Source: Meandrina meandrites (Eukaryota > Cnidaria > Anthozoa > Scleractinia > Meandrinidae). Taken from it: a stretch of 64,000 bases of DNA. Location: assembly GCA_963693305.1 (NCBI GenBank), contig OY855913.1, forward strand, positions 14,902,522 through 14,966,521, given 5' to 3'. Each line of letters begins with the position of its first letter. Within the stretch, counting starts at the first letter, position 1. The notes below the pieces were generated by a model. That model was not told the DNA's origin. It did no database searches and saw nothing but the letters and a program-made list of their open reading frames with translations. The translations under genes and the position numbers were made by a program. Positions 47,628-60,500 of this stretch are shown here, one piece after another.

Positions 47628-48248
47628 TACCGTAAACACCCGCAGATAAGCCGCACCCGCAGATAAGCCGCACCCTGAATTTAGCAACTTAAATTTTGGA
47701 AAAAAAAGTTTTTTCTAAAGACTCTTCAGAAGTCTTCTTCATCGAATGTAACCCACTATGGCAATGAAATGGAATTGAACATGAAAGTCTTACCCACAAT
47801 TTTAGCGTTTTAATATAATGAGCATCATTTCCTTTAACTTTGACATATGATTGATCTTTTTCTGGTACTTGTTGACAGGTATTTCTTCATTCAACACTTT
47901 TTTCCACAGATTTTTGCGAACAAGAACGCGTGTTTTCGTTTGTCGAACGTTCGTAGCTTAGTAGCCAGGCATTAGATCGAACACGTGGGGACTAGGCCAA
48001 GAATCGAGGTATGAATTGGTTCAAAAAGGGGTAGGTAACCATGGTTAAAAGAATAAAGAAGGCCCAAAAGAGCCTTGTTTTGACCACGAGCCCGCGTTCT
48101 TATTGGTTTAATTCGTGTATACATACACGACGTAGCCTACGCGGTGGGGTCGGTTATAGCTCGCGTCGCCACTTACGTCGCCACTCGCGTCCAGGTGTGA
48201 GTTTCCTCTGCTTTCCTCACTTTTCTCGACTTTCCAGACTTTCGAATC

Positions 48249-48372
48249 ATGCCGAAGCGTTTGAAAAGAACGGATTTTAGTCTTCGCGAGGAATCGAAAA
48301 GAAGGAAGGCGGTAGTAGAGCAACAGATCGACCGTAACATAGCAGCAAGCTCTGTTGACGAGGATCGATCTG
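48249..48372 (+). CDS. Probable first exon, basic N-terminus
   Basis: ATG 48249 starts MPKRLKRTDFSLREESKRRK, then AVVEQQIDRNIAASSVDEDR, ending at a GTACGT donor (phase 1). The composition, with a lysine/arginine-rich nuclear-localisation-like start, and the clean donor suggest a real exon. One candidate second exon after the acceptor TTTTTTTCAG at 49256 reaches a stop within six codons. It lies 600 bases inside the apparent 8.9-kb element, so it may be a captured gene fragment. Function unknown. Confidence 0.45.
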
Positions 48373-49777
48373 GTACGTATAATATTATTATCTTATTTTA
48401 CGGCACCAGTAGAACCTGACTTTGCTGCACTTTGTCGTTTTCACTAACAACTCTTTGAGTTGTTAGTGCGAGGTAAATTAAACAAATATCTTTAGTTTTA
48501 GCTTTTAATGTGCCCATACGAAGTGAAATATTCACATCTTAGATGGAATTGTTGGTGACCACAATATTCAAAGCTACGTGTTTCGAAATAAGATGTTAAC
48601 GTTTCAAGATCAAAGTGATCGAAAGTTTTATGGAAAAGGTTTGGCACTGACTCTTGATATTTTAATCAGACGTAACTTCGGCTAGTGCTGAATCCTTCAT
48701 CAGTGATGTTAAAAGCGAAGTTCGTTGTCATACGCTATTGGAAGTAACAGCGTAACGTGACGCATGTATTTCCATATATTTTCCATATTCCATTAAAGGA
48801 ACTAGATTATTTCTCTAACGTTAAGTTCGCCAACGTATTCACTGGATGCTCACGCTTCTTTTAGCTTGCGAGCGCTTTAAAGTTTAAAACCTAAGTAAGG
48901 AAGCTTACAAAAAATACACGCTAGAGAGCCTATTGTTTTATGCCTCGTTCTCAAGCGTTCCGACACATGTAAATGAGTGGGACGGGTATTCTGCAATGTT
49001 GGTAGCATTTCCGCTCAGCCCCATACATTTATTATGCATGCATGCAGTATCCATACTGTACTATAGCATTTGATTTTAACACTTGCTTAAATAGACTTCT
49101 TAGTCACTAACTGCAGTTCTTTGACTGTGTTTCTGAGGGTAAAGCAACTGTCTGTCTAATAATAAGATTTTATGCAAATCACATTCATACTGTATTACAG
49201 TATTTCTTGATTTTTATTGTTTGATTTAGTGAAGTTTTCTTGTTTCTTTTTTTCAGGTGTCAGGTGTCATTGAAAAAGACACTGTTTCTTTATATTATTT
49301 ACAGTTGAAAATAACACAGCATTCCATTATAATCCTTGATAAGGCTGCTACAAACTTTTTCTTGCAAGATTTTAATTTGAAATCAAATAAACTCTGGGTA
49401 AGTTTTTTTCTTGACAAGCTTTGAGTATGTATAAGAAGTTCTAAACAGTTGTGTACAATTTTGATAGGACATTTATAGACATGGGTAGCGCAACTTTGTA
49501 AGTGTGGGACAAAAATAAGATACGACTCTCTTGCGAAAGGAGAATCTCATCCCACGTGAGGAGACTGCCGCTGGAGAAGAATGTCACCAAAACACCTCTC
49601 GATTTGAAAGAAATCGCAAATAATGAGGATGAACCTATCATAACCGGCTGTCATTTTTTATGTTAAAAAATAACAACAATAAACTCGATTCTGTTATAAA
49701 ATGCGTATGTTGTTGCTGTTTAAACTTAAATGAACTGCGACATCCTTCCCCTTTCGATGGGTCTGTCGATTTCATGG
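48373..49777. other. Non-coding interior of the 8.9-kb element
   Basis: No supported exon. A small hairpin, CACTAACAACT...AGTTGTTAGTG, lies at 48450-48474. Confidence 0.35.
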
Positions 49778-50160
49778 GTTCGAGTTAGAAATTTCGAGGT
49801 CGAGTTAGAATTTCAAGTTAAAATATTGAGTTGCTTGCGGTTAGCTCCACTCTGCTTTGCTTGCGGTTAGTTCCATTCCTATTCAGTTGCTTCGGTTAGC
49901 TTTCATTTGTTGATAAGGGCTACACTATGCATGCAGGACCAACTGTGAAAATGTCACGCCATGTTGTGGGCTTTTCGATTTCGATTTCGTTTTCTTTCTT
50001 TGTTTTTCTTTTTTTCGTCTTCCATCACGAAATCAGTAACTTTTCAGGCCCTTCCTTTTAACTAGAACTCGAAATTCTCACTCAAAATCGAAATTCTCAT
50101 TCTAACTCGAACTCGAAACCTCTAACTTGAACTCGAAATTTCTAACTCGAAGTCATAAAT
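49778..50160. mobile_element. Foldback element with tandem TCGAGTTAGAA arms, second copy
   Basis: The left arm (about 49778-49835) repeats CGAGTTAGAAATTT-like units; the right arm (about 50063-50160) repeats the inverse, TCTAACTCGAACTCGAAA. The centre differs from the copy at 24285-24650 but again contains CGGTTAGCT-type words. Short CGAGTTAGAA units shared by both loci mark them as one family. Confidence 0.65.
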
Positions 50161-50217
50161 TTAATACACTCCCTTTCCATGTCTCGTTCCTAAGGTTCTT
50201 TCGTAAGGATTGTTTTG

Positions 50218-53200
50218 GTATAAAGCGAGAGGAAGTGACGTATATATTTTCTCAAAAAACAATCAATTTCAATGGCCGTGGTTGACTATTATTCCAAGTG
50301 GTTTTTCTTTACGTTCAAACGCGCGTGGTTAACCAAGGTCTATTTTACCCTGTTTTTGACCACGCAATTTACAATGCAACTGAAGGTTGCTTGAAATTTG
50401 TTAAGCCAACCATCCTTTCATGAGACAAGTTAGTAATATATAGCTGCATCTACTGTTGTCACTCATCCCGGCCGAATTGGCAAGAGCAGAGCAATCTTGT
50501 AAAAAGAAAGTACCGTTTGGCTGGGTCAATACGTTTGCCGTCATCTTTCCTTTTTTGTACTTGACACCATCACGGATCTTTCAGTGCAGTTGGAAGAGTT
50601 TGAAAAAGATGCGTAAATATCAACCATGCCATCTCACAACTCAGTGAAAAATCTGCACATCCATTCTTCCGAAAAGCCATCTTGCCAGAAGGTATTATTT
50701 TTTGCTTCATCTATCTCATTGAGTTGACAGATTGCCGTCATCTTGCCTTTTCTATAGAACTGAAAAGATATTTCTTTTCGTTAAAAGACGGTTAGCTGAC
50801 ATAGACATGGTTGAGTATAATTTTCGTCAAATGAAACAAACCGTTGAACTGATTTTTGAGAGCGTTTGTTAGATATAAAGAACGTGGTTAAGGAAGTGCC
50901 ATTTTTAGCCCACTGCGACCATTTGAGAAGTTTTCAAATCTTGTCGTGTAATTGCAGACCCGGTTTTGATCTACTGACAACGAACTCTGCTAAAGGTTTT
51001 GAAAGCTATTCTCGGCGAGGATGACTGCTGAGCGTTTGACGAGAGTATAAAAGGAAAATATAGTACTGTCTTTACCGTGAAAGCTGCCTTCATAACACGG
51101 ACAAGAGCATGTATAAAAAAGCAGAAGAGTGTTTATTTCTTCATGCGCTGAATATTGCTTTGAGTTGTAGACCGAACAATGTCGCCAAAATAAATATATA
51201 AACAAGATTTTAAATATCACCAGAAATAAAGCGTAGGAAGGTGGCTAAAAATATCGGCAGTTGACTTTTTCTTACGCCGTTTTCCCACTAATCTAAAAAG
51301 ACATTCGGCCATAAAAATTAAAACTCTGTTTTGCTATCAAGCGAGATGAAGTGATGTATATATTTTCTCAAAAAACAATCAATTTGTAGATTGTGGAAAA
51401 GTTCCTTTCGACAAAAGAAACTAAATGAGTCGCCCTAGCTTTTTTTAAAAGGGCAGCAGGATTACAACGCTGTCGACTTCGCCTATTCCAATAACCTTTT
51501 ACCGGACAAAAGAAAAAAACCTCCTCTGGCCTTCGAGTCTTCATAGACTTGACATATCTTGCCGACATCTTCACTTTAGCGCAGAAATTGCAGGGAGTTT
51601 GTTTCAATGGCCGTGGTTAACGAAGTTCTAAGTGCTTTTTCTTTACGTTCAAACTCCCGTGGTTAACCAAGGTCTATTTTACCCCGTTTTTAACCATGCA
51701 ATTTACAACGCAACTGAAGTTGGCTTGAAATGTGTTAACCCAACCATCCTTCCATGAGACAAGTTAGTAATATATAGCTGCATCTACTGTTGTCACTCAT
51801 CCCGTTCGAATTGGCAAGAGCAGAGCAATCTTGTAAAAAGAAAGTACCGTTTGGCTGAGTCAATACGTTTGCCGTCATCTTTCCTTTTTTGTACTTGACA
51901 CCATCACGGATCTTTCAGTGCAGTTGGAAGAGTTTTAGAAAGATGCGTAAATATCAACCATGCCATCTCACAACTCAGTGAAAAATCTGTACATCCATTC
52001 TTCCGAAAAGCCATCTTGCCAGAAGGTATTATTTTTTGGTTCATCTATCTCATTGAGTTAACAGGTTGCCGTCATCTTGCCTTTTCTATAGAACTGAAAA
52101 GATATTTCTTTTTGTTAAAAGACGGTTAGCTGACATAGACATGGTTGAGTATAATTTTCTTCAAATGAAACAAACCGTTGAACTGATTTTTGAGAGCGTT
52201 TGTATTATAAAAAACGTGGTTAAGAAAGTGCCATTTTTAGCTTTCTGCGACCATTTGAGAAGTTTTCAACTCTTGTCGTGTAATTGTTGACCCGGTTTTG
52301 ATCTACTGACAACGAACTCTGCTAAAGGTTTTGAAAGCTATTCACGGCGAGGATGACTGGTGAGCGTTTGACCGAGAGTATAAAAAGGAAGTATAGTACT
52401 GTGTTTACCGTGAGGGCTGCCTTCATAACATGGACATAAAAAGCAGAAGAGTTTTTATTTCTTCATGCGCTGAATATTGCTTTGAGTTGTAGAACGAACA
52501 ATGTCGCCAAAATAAATATATAAACAAGATTTTAAATATCACCGGAAATAAAGCGTAGGAAGGTGGCTAAAAGTACCGGCAGTTGACTTTTTCTTACGCC
52601 GTTTTCTCACTAATCTAAAAACACATTCGGCCATAAAAATTAAAACTCTGTTTTGCTATCAAGCGAGATGAAGTGACGTATATATTTTCTCAAAAAACAA
52701 TCAATTTGTAGATTGTGGAAAAGTTCCTTGGACAAAAGTAACTAAATGAGTCGCCCTAGCTTTTTTTAAAAGGGCAGCAGGATTACAACGCTGTCGACTT
52801 CGCCTATTCCAATAACCTTTTACCGGACAAAAGAAAAAAACCTCCTCTGGCCTTCGAGTCTTCATAGACTTGACATATCTTGCCGACATCTTCACTTTAG
52901 CGCAGAAATTGCAGGGAGTTTGTTTCAATGGCCGTGGTTAACGAAGTTCTAAGTGCTTTTTCTTTACGTTCAAACTCCCGTGGTTAACCAAGGTCTATTT
53001 TACCCCGTTTTTAACCATGCAATTTACAACGCAACTGAAGTTGGCTTGAAATGTGTTAACCCAACCATCCTTCCATGGGACAAGTTAGTAATATATAGCT
53101 GCATCTACTGTTGTCACTCATCCCGTTCGAATTGGCAAGAGCAGAGCAATCTTGTAAAAAGAAAGTACCGTTTGGCTGAGTCAATACGTTTGCCGTCATC

Positions 53201-55040
53201 TTTCCTTTTTTGTACTTGACACCATCACGGATCTTTCAGTGCAGTTGGAAGAGTTTTAGAAAGATGCGTAAATATCAACCATGCCATCTCACAACTCAGT
53301 GAAAAATCTGTACATCCATTCTTCCGAAAAGCCATCTTGCCAGAAGGTATTATTTTTTGGTTCATCTATCTCATTGAGTTAACAGGTTGCCGTCATCTTG
53401 CCTTTTCTATAGAACTGAAAAGATATTTCTTTTTGTTAAAAGACGGTTAGCTGACATAGACATGGTTGAGTATAATTTTCTTCAAATGAAACAAACCGTT
53501 GAACTGATTTTTGAGAGCGTTTGTATTATAAAAAACGTGGTTAAGAAAGTGCCATTTTTAGCTTTCTGCGACCATTTGAGAAGTTTTCAACTCTTGTCGT
53601 GTAATTGTTGACCCGGTTTTGATCTACTGACAACGAACTCTGCTAAAGGTTTTGAAAGCTATTCACGGCGAGGATGACTGGTGAGCGTTTGACCGAGAGT
53701 ATAAAAAGGAAGTATAGTACTGTGTTTACCGTGAGGGCTGCCTTCATAACATGGACATAAAAAGCAGAAGAGTTTTTATTTCTTCATGCGCTGAATATTG
53801 CTTTGAGTTGTAGAACGAACAATGTCGCCAAAATAAATATATAAACAAGATTTTAAATATCACCGGAAATAAAGCGTAGGAAGGTGGCTAAAAGTACCGG
53901 CAGTTGACTTTTTCTTACGCCGTTTTCTCACTAATCTAAAAACACATTCGGCCATAAAAATTAAAACTCTGTTTTGCTATCAAGCGAGATGAAGTGACGT
54001 ATATATTTTCTCAAAAAACAATCAATTTGTAGATTGTGGAAAAGTTCCTTGGACAAAAGTAACTAAATGAGTCGCCCTAGCTTTTTTTAAAAGGGCAGCA
54101 GGATTACAACGATGTCGACTTCGCCTAATCCAATCACCTTTTACCGGACCAAAGAAAAAAACCTCCTCTGGCCTTCGAGTCTTCATAGACTTGACATATC
54201 TTGCCGACATCTTCACTTTAGCGCAGAAATTGCAAGGAGTTTCTTTCAATGGCCGTGGTTAACGAAGTTCTAAGTGCTTTTTCTTTACGTTCAAACTCCC
54301 GTGGTTAACCTAGGTCTATTTTACCTCGTTTTTAACCACGCAATTTACAATGCAACTGAAGGTTGCTTGAAATTTGTTAACCCAACCATCCTTCCATGAG
54401 ACAAGTTAGTACTATATAGCTGCATCTACTGTTGTCACTCATCCCGTTCGAATTGGCAAGAGCAGAGCAATCTTGTAAAAAGAAAGTACCGTTTGGCTGA
54501 GTCATTACGTTTGCCGTCATCTTTCCTTTTTTGTACTTGACACCATCACGGATCTTTCAGTGCAGTTGGAAGTGTTTTAGAAAGATGCGTAAATATCAAC
54601 CATGCCATCTCACAACTCAGTGAAAAATCTGCACAACCATTCTTCCGCAGAGCCATCTTGTCAGAAGGTATTATTTTTTGCTTCATCTATCTCATTGAGT
54701 TGACACGTTGCCGTCATCTTGCCTTTTCTATAGAACTGAAAAGATATTTCTTTTCGTTAAAAGACGGTTAGCTGACATAGACATGGTTGAGTATAATTTT
54801 CGTCAACTGAAACAAACCGTTGAACTGATTTTTGAGAGCGTTTGTTAGATATAAAGAAGGTGGTTAGGAAAGTGCCATTCTTAGCCCTCTGCGACCATTT
54901 GAGAAGTTTTCAACTCTTGTCGTTTAATTGTTGACCCGGTTTTGATCTACTGACAGCGAACTCTGCTTAAGGTTAGTTGAAAGCTATTCACTTGCGAGGA
55001 TGACTGGTGAGCGTTTGACCGAGAGTATAAAAAAGATGTT
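50218..55040. repeat. Tandem array, 1321-bp unit, about 3.6 copies
   Basis: Units start near 50218 (short by about 200 bases), 51344, 52665 and 53986 (truncated). The landmark GCCGTGGTTAACGAAGTTC occurs at steps of 1321 between the later copies, and copies two and three are almost identical over their full length. Each unit includes TATA-like AGTATAAAA, ATATATAAACAAG, and repeated GTGGTTAA words. Minus-strand 75-79-residue frames and plus-strand 74-residue frames recur in the copies, but changes between copies alter residues freely. A more diverged partial copy follows at about 55080-55300. Confidence 0.9.
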
Positions 55041-56028
55041 AGTATCTATTAATTTGTTTCCCCAAATTAGTATTAGATCTAGAAACAACGAACTCGCGAT
55101 AAAGATTTCAAGAGCTTCTCAGGGCGAAAATAATAGGTGATCGTTAGACCTGGAGTATAATAAAGAATGGTACCGTCTTTTGGTTGAGGCAAACGGGCTG
55201 CCCTCATTACAGAGACAAATTCATGTATTTTCATTTCTTCGTGTACTGAATATTTCTTTGAGTTGCCACAGATTTAATATTACCGCCAAAATGTATACAT
55301 AGTCTACGTGGACCTGGCGTACTTCCCGGCTTAAAAACACACATGGCTAAAGGCCGTTGTTTACGAATTCCGTTTTACAGTGTTTTTAACCACGTATCAT
55401 TAACTGCTACAGGAGGTGCTTCAGATATAATTTTACCCGCCTATCATCGCATTTGACAAAATCAATTCAAATCAAATCAAATCGAATCAAGAAATCAGTC
55501 ATTATTAACGTAATTATAAAAGACGATTAATCAACACTTGTATATTCCTTTGGAAATTATAAAACAACATTTTAAGAAAACTGAATTACTTTTTCGAATT
55601 TAATCGATTAAGATATTCTTTAAATAATCCGCAAAGAGATTTTGATTTTACAATTTGAGACAGACAAGCAATTTCAAAGTTTCATTCAAATCCATCCCCA
55701 GGTAAATGAATGGTTTCATTTCATTCTGCATGGTCGTTGGGTGCCAGTTGAAGTGCCATTTTAACCACGCTCAAATTGCCGCTGTTTTGGCTTAAAAAAG
55801 CTACACAAACGAATAGCAGCTAAGATCTTTTGATAAAAGCAGTAAATAACACAAAATGAAAACTATAGAGTCCCAATTGATTGATATAACTTGATATTAT
55901 TTCGTGGTCAAAACAGACACGTTTTTAGACCTCTTTATTCTTTTAACCGTGGTTATGTACCCTGAAATGACTTGTTTTATATCTGAAGAATCAGGCCAAG
56001 AATGATGTTTGTTTACTCAAGTTTCAAG

Positions 56029-56390
56029 ATGGAGGGAGATTCTGCTGTTCGTGGCTATCGTGACGCACAAATAAATAGATTTGAGAGCCAACTGTCGGAG
56101 ATAAACTTGTTGCACAAAGAGAGTTTAGTAATCAAGTTGTCATCGAAGTGCTAAACGGCAAAGTTCGACCACACGAATACTCGAGAATAACGTGGAATTT
56201 TCTCGCTCGTGGAGGCCGGGCCGATCGATTACTGTTGAAGTTGATTACAGGCTGTCGTCGACAGTGCAAACAGCTTTGTGGGGGAATGGAAATTTTGTGC
56301 TGTGTGACGTTTTCCTGTTCTAGAAAAGCGGCCATACACCGTTTAAACGATCTGCTAACGAAGGCTTTTATAAAAGTGTCAATTCACTGA
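56029..56390 (+). pseudogene. Gene fragment of unknown function
   Basis: ATG 56029 starts MEGDSAVRGYRDAQINRFES and runs to a stop after 42 codons. A shifted frame carries on with REFSNQVVIEVLNGKVRPHE, YSRITWNFLARGGRADRLLL and RKAAIHRLNDLLTKAF to the stop at 56388. Codon composition looks genuine in both parts, so one frameshift probably breaks an old exon. It lies just inside the right end of the 8.9-kb element. No family recognised. Confidence 0.4.
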
Positions 56391-56496
56391 AATGTACGGC
56401 ACCTTTTTGAAATGTTCCCGCAGATAAGCCGCACCCCCGATTTTGAGCGACGATTTTTGGAAAAAAGGTGCGGCTTATCTGCGGGTGTTTACGGTA

Positions 56497-57435
56497 CTCA
56501 TAGCAAATACCCAGAGTTAACCCTTAACCCTGCAGAGGAACAGTTAAGTTGTCATTATAAATATTGTTAAAAAATTATTATACATCTAAATTTTACATCT
56601 TCTTTGTACGAGCTACAATCCACATAAAGCAGCTTGGATACAATTCCCGCGAATAAAACAAATAAAAATAATAGCAGAAGAGAAGAGCAAAATACATGTA
56701 CAAACCATTTTTGTGGGGCATGGCAACCTCCTTATTGCCCTTGTCTGACTTGAGTGACTTGAGATCTATGCACACCAACACAAAATGCACTTAAAAAAAT
56801 ATTTCGTAGGAAAAAAAAAAGCCGTTAACTGGATGTATTGAAAGTCCCCTATACGTTTTACATGAAGTGTGATTGGGGTTATATATTTTTCTGTAAAACC
56901 TTTTGTGCTTCGTGATTTCCAATTTCAGTATTGTTTCTGTACCTGCACATGAAATATGCACTTTTTAACTTAAACCTGACCGTGCGTGAAAGAAGAATTA
57001 AATTAGATGTGATTCATGAATCATCTTGCTTTGTGTGACTAACATAAAACTTTTGTGAGCAAAATCAAGATGTGATTTGCAACACAAATTTCTGCAGTTT
57101 CACACCTTCAAAGCGCAACAGTTTGAACAGGGATCGCCTTGATTTTTGCATGAATGTGATAATATCTTGGTTATTATTCATGACGCATGATAAGGCCTAA
57201 CACTTTTAGGTTATTAAGTTTAACAAAAGGGTATAAAGGACGCTCTGTATTTTCTTCATTGAATTCAGGGGTGTATATTTAACACTACAAGGTAAAATAT
57301 AAATAAAACCATACTTTTGTTCTCTTTTCCAAAGTATTACTATGCACTTTGACTTATTTGTTGACAGTCAGTGAGATTATGCAGATAATATTATATTGCA
57401 CAAGCAATATATTATTGACCATGCAATTTTGTCCT
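56497..57435. other. Intergenic, nothing recognised
   Basis: No supported exon, repeat pair or RNA gene. Confidence 0.35.
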
Positions 57436-57588
57436 TTTCCTGGCCCAGTTGTTCAAAAAGTGTATACCATCCAGTGGATAAGAAACTTTCTTTTCTTATC
57501 CCTTTTCCACTGGATAGCAATTATTTATAGTAATATATAATTTATCTTGTGAATAGGGTTATTCACACTTTGATAAACTGGGGCTAGT
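57436..57588. mobile_element. Short MITE with GGCCCAGTTGTTCAAA ends
   Basis: GGCCCAGTTGTTCAAAAAGTG at the left (first 20 bases GGCCCAGTTGTTCAAAAAGT) is loosely inverted at the right as CACTTTGATAAACTGGGGC. The centre forms a hairpin, ATCCAGTGGATAAGAAA with its inverse TTTTCTTATCC...CCACTGGAT. It lies 5 bases downstream of the 3' end of the MADS-like gene. Confidence 0.6.
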
Positions 57589-57592
57589 TGCA

Positions 57593-60500
57593 TTATTTTG
57601 TTTTGAAAAATTTATGCTTGTAAATATAATTTTTGATTATACCCTCCATAAACTTTCGAAAAAGTCGAACAGCCATTGCACCGCCATCTGATGTTTTAAC
57701 ATCACTTTTGTATCCTATGAATGAGACACCTTCTCCCTCTGTTCCATAAAAAGTGACAGTTTCACCACTCACATACTTGTGGCACATCATGATGAAAACA
57801 TGGCAATCATGATTATAGTGAAGGATGTCTGCCTGCAATGACAAGAAAAAAAAAGAAAATAAACAGTTAATAATAATATAATTAACACCAACAAAAAAAC
57901 AATACCTCCATAGCAATAATGAAATGATAAACAGATGCTATAATATGGCCAACAGTATGCAAGTGAGCATTGCCCATACATTTGTTGAGTGCTACTGTTT
58001 TAAGTTTTTCTTCAAAATTATACTTTATATGTAATGTTTAATAAATGAGCAGCAGTGTTTTATCAAATTTAAAACATGAGGTGCAGCCGAGTGTTTTTAA
58101 AACTTGATAAATTATGAAATGAGAAATTGAACGGCTTCAAAATCTTCTGATGTAGATCAACTCATTCTTGTACTAATAAAAAGATTTGAGGTTATTTTGG
58201 CCTAGAAAATTGAACGTAAAGTTCCGCTGCCATGTCTTTATCAGATATAAAGACACTCATTAATAATTACTCATTACTATAAATGAGTTTGTGAATATTA
58301 TATTGTATCATCTCACAGTGCAGAGTCATTTCAGCACTGGGTAAAACACCAACTAGGCAGGGAACAACCAGTTCTCTAAGTCTAGCAGGCAGCTGGAAAC
58401 CGCAACAAGATGCAGAGGCCAGGACTGCTGTCTTCTGGATAGTGTCACTAAGGCACTCGCTCTCAATGCCTAGATGCTTATAATTTATTTATTTTATTGA
58501 ACTACTTCAATAGCTAAATAATGCCAATGTTCTTCCCTTGTATGTTATTTTCTTTCTGGATTTACCATAAATGCCTGGCTGTCACATAGTCCAAAATAGA
58601 AACAATGAACAAAGAAGTTTGATCAAAAGACAAAAAAGCTACTTAATTTTATCATCTTTGTATAATAAATACTTAATTGGCTACATAGTGCTAATTTTAA
58701 TGTAAAAAAGACAAAACAGTAATAGATGTGCAGAAATCATTGTGAGTTTAAATATTTTGAAAATTATTATAATTAAATATTACGAAACAAATAAACATGA
58801 ACATTGCAGTGAGATAAACACATTGAATTAACTCACCCGTTTTTCCAGAAGTCTTTTTTGCTGAGTGATGTTTGTTTTTAAGTTTTTCAGTTTGTCCACA
58901 TCCTTGAGCCGTTGGCTGTTCTTCTGAACAATAGGAGCACCTCTGGATTATGAAAAATAAATAATATAAGAACATAAAGCAACCATCATTTTTATTTAGG
59001 ACCTAATGAATGCTCTTTTGGGTAACAGTAAGCTTAAATTCCTTACAGAGGGGCTACATCACGGGCATTTCACAGATTTTTGGTCTAATCTGTTCTGAAA
59101 TTAGTGGTGAAGGTAACTTAACCCAAGGAAGGCATAATTCCCTAACTTTGTGGATAGAAATCAAACTAAAACTATAATATTGATTTTCAACAATGCTCGG
59201 ATGAAAAAAAAATTTAAGTTGCAATCCATTCCCATCCAAGCCATCAGCAGGAAAGCTGCTTGCTGACAGTTTCAGTGCTCTTGTATAGCAATTGTTAAAA
59301 AAATGAGCATTATGAGCGTTAACTATAAATTTTAGCTGTTTGGAAATCTGTCAAAATCCATGACAAAGGTAGAATCAATACTGGAGTAATTTTCTAATAT
59401 TTCATTAGAAATATGAGCTGGGAAAACCTTTGGCAGTCAAGGCTTATGATGTGAGATGTAGTCACCATCAATATTTATTCAGATCATTAGTGCTACTTGC
59501 CTTTTTACCTTTCCTCCCATTTGCTGGTGATGAGTTATCTATGGGACAAGTGCACATTTAAGAACCATTTTTATTCACATTTCTAATTTTGGCGTATGTC
59601 TATAGTTATAAAATTGCAGCCATAATTAAAGATTCTACTGTAAAGCACAACCAAACTTACACCATGTGTTCAGTGGATTCTTCACACGCCAAACGTGTCA
59701 CAAGTGACAGGGCCCGCGCAGAGGGAGGGGCTGGGGGGGCTTTAGCCCCCCCACTTTTTTACAATAAAAAGAAAAATAATAAGAAGAACTTAAGTAAATA
59801 AGCAAGTAAAGAAAGAAATATTATTATTATTTTTATTGAACGAACAATTACTAAAAGTATTTCATTTGAACGCCTGTCCAGAAGCTGGTGATAAATTTTG
59901 TTTTTGAGTTCCATATTGGTTAATCATGTATGGAGTGCATCTGGTGAATACTCATTCAGTTTCCACTGCCCAAAGAATAAAAATTTTGCCCAACAATGAC
60001 GCAAGAGAGATTTAATAACTTGACAATGATAAACAGTCGTGAAGCAAATTCGTTAGTGATGTCAAAAAACATTCGGAATGTTTTTTGACATCACTAACGA
60101 ATTTGCAAATTGTAGCAATAACAGAAAGATAAATTTTGGCACCTTTTATAACGTTAAGCTGATGCGCGAATGAGCTGAAGTATGGCAAAAATCGTCAGAT
60201 TCCAGGTTTGTAAACGCTAATGCAGTAGTACTGATTTGGAGCAAATTATATTGTTCCAAGCAGGATTTGATAGAATGTTTAGTATGCTTGTACTGTAAAA
60301 ACATTAATATAATTAAGCAAGGCCGATAAGTACTATATGAAAAAGTAACTTTGCAAGACACCAACACGACCAGAACGATAAAGTAGGGTTACAATCGCGA
60401 ACAGCGATTCCGTCCTTTTTGGGACTCATCAGCACGGTGTAGCAAATCTAAATTATGCCAGCTTGAAGGCCAGCGCAAATAAATTGCAACAATAATGTGC

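Larger units (their letters stand above)
47630..56494. mobile_element. Apparent 8.9-kb TIR element with TA duplication
   Basis: A perfect 28-bp inverted repeat beginning CCGTAAACACCCGCAGATAA lies at 47630-47657 and 56467-56494, with TA on both outer sides (47628-47629 and 56495-56496). A second inverted pair lies concentrically inside: GGTTAAAAGAATAAAGA near 48042 and its inverse near 55945, followed inward by TTGTTTTGACCACG-type sequence in both. The interior carries a 1321-bp tandem array and many GTGGTTAA words. No transposase is seen. A rival view is that the ends are two independent short MITEs, since the right end (56413-56489) is itself a palindrome of CCCGCAGATAAGCCGCACC. Confidence 0.55.

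Noticed and set aside
52066..53611. Identical 74-residue plus-strand frames 1321 bases apart
   Set aside because: Identity follows from the recent tandem duplication. The starts are not true ATG contexts and the first unit breaks the frame.
51368..54249. Minus-strand frame beginning MKQTPCNFCAKVKMSARYVK in three tandem copies
   Set aside because: Differences in the third copy change residues rather than silent positions, and the frame length varies with flanking indels, so it is not under protein-level constraint.
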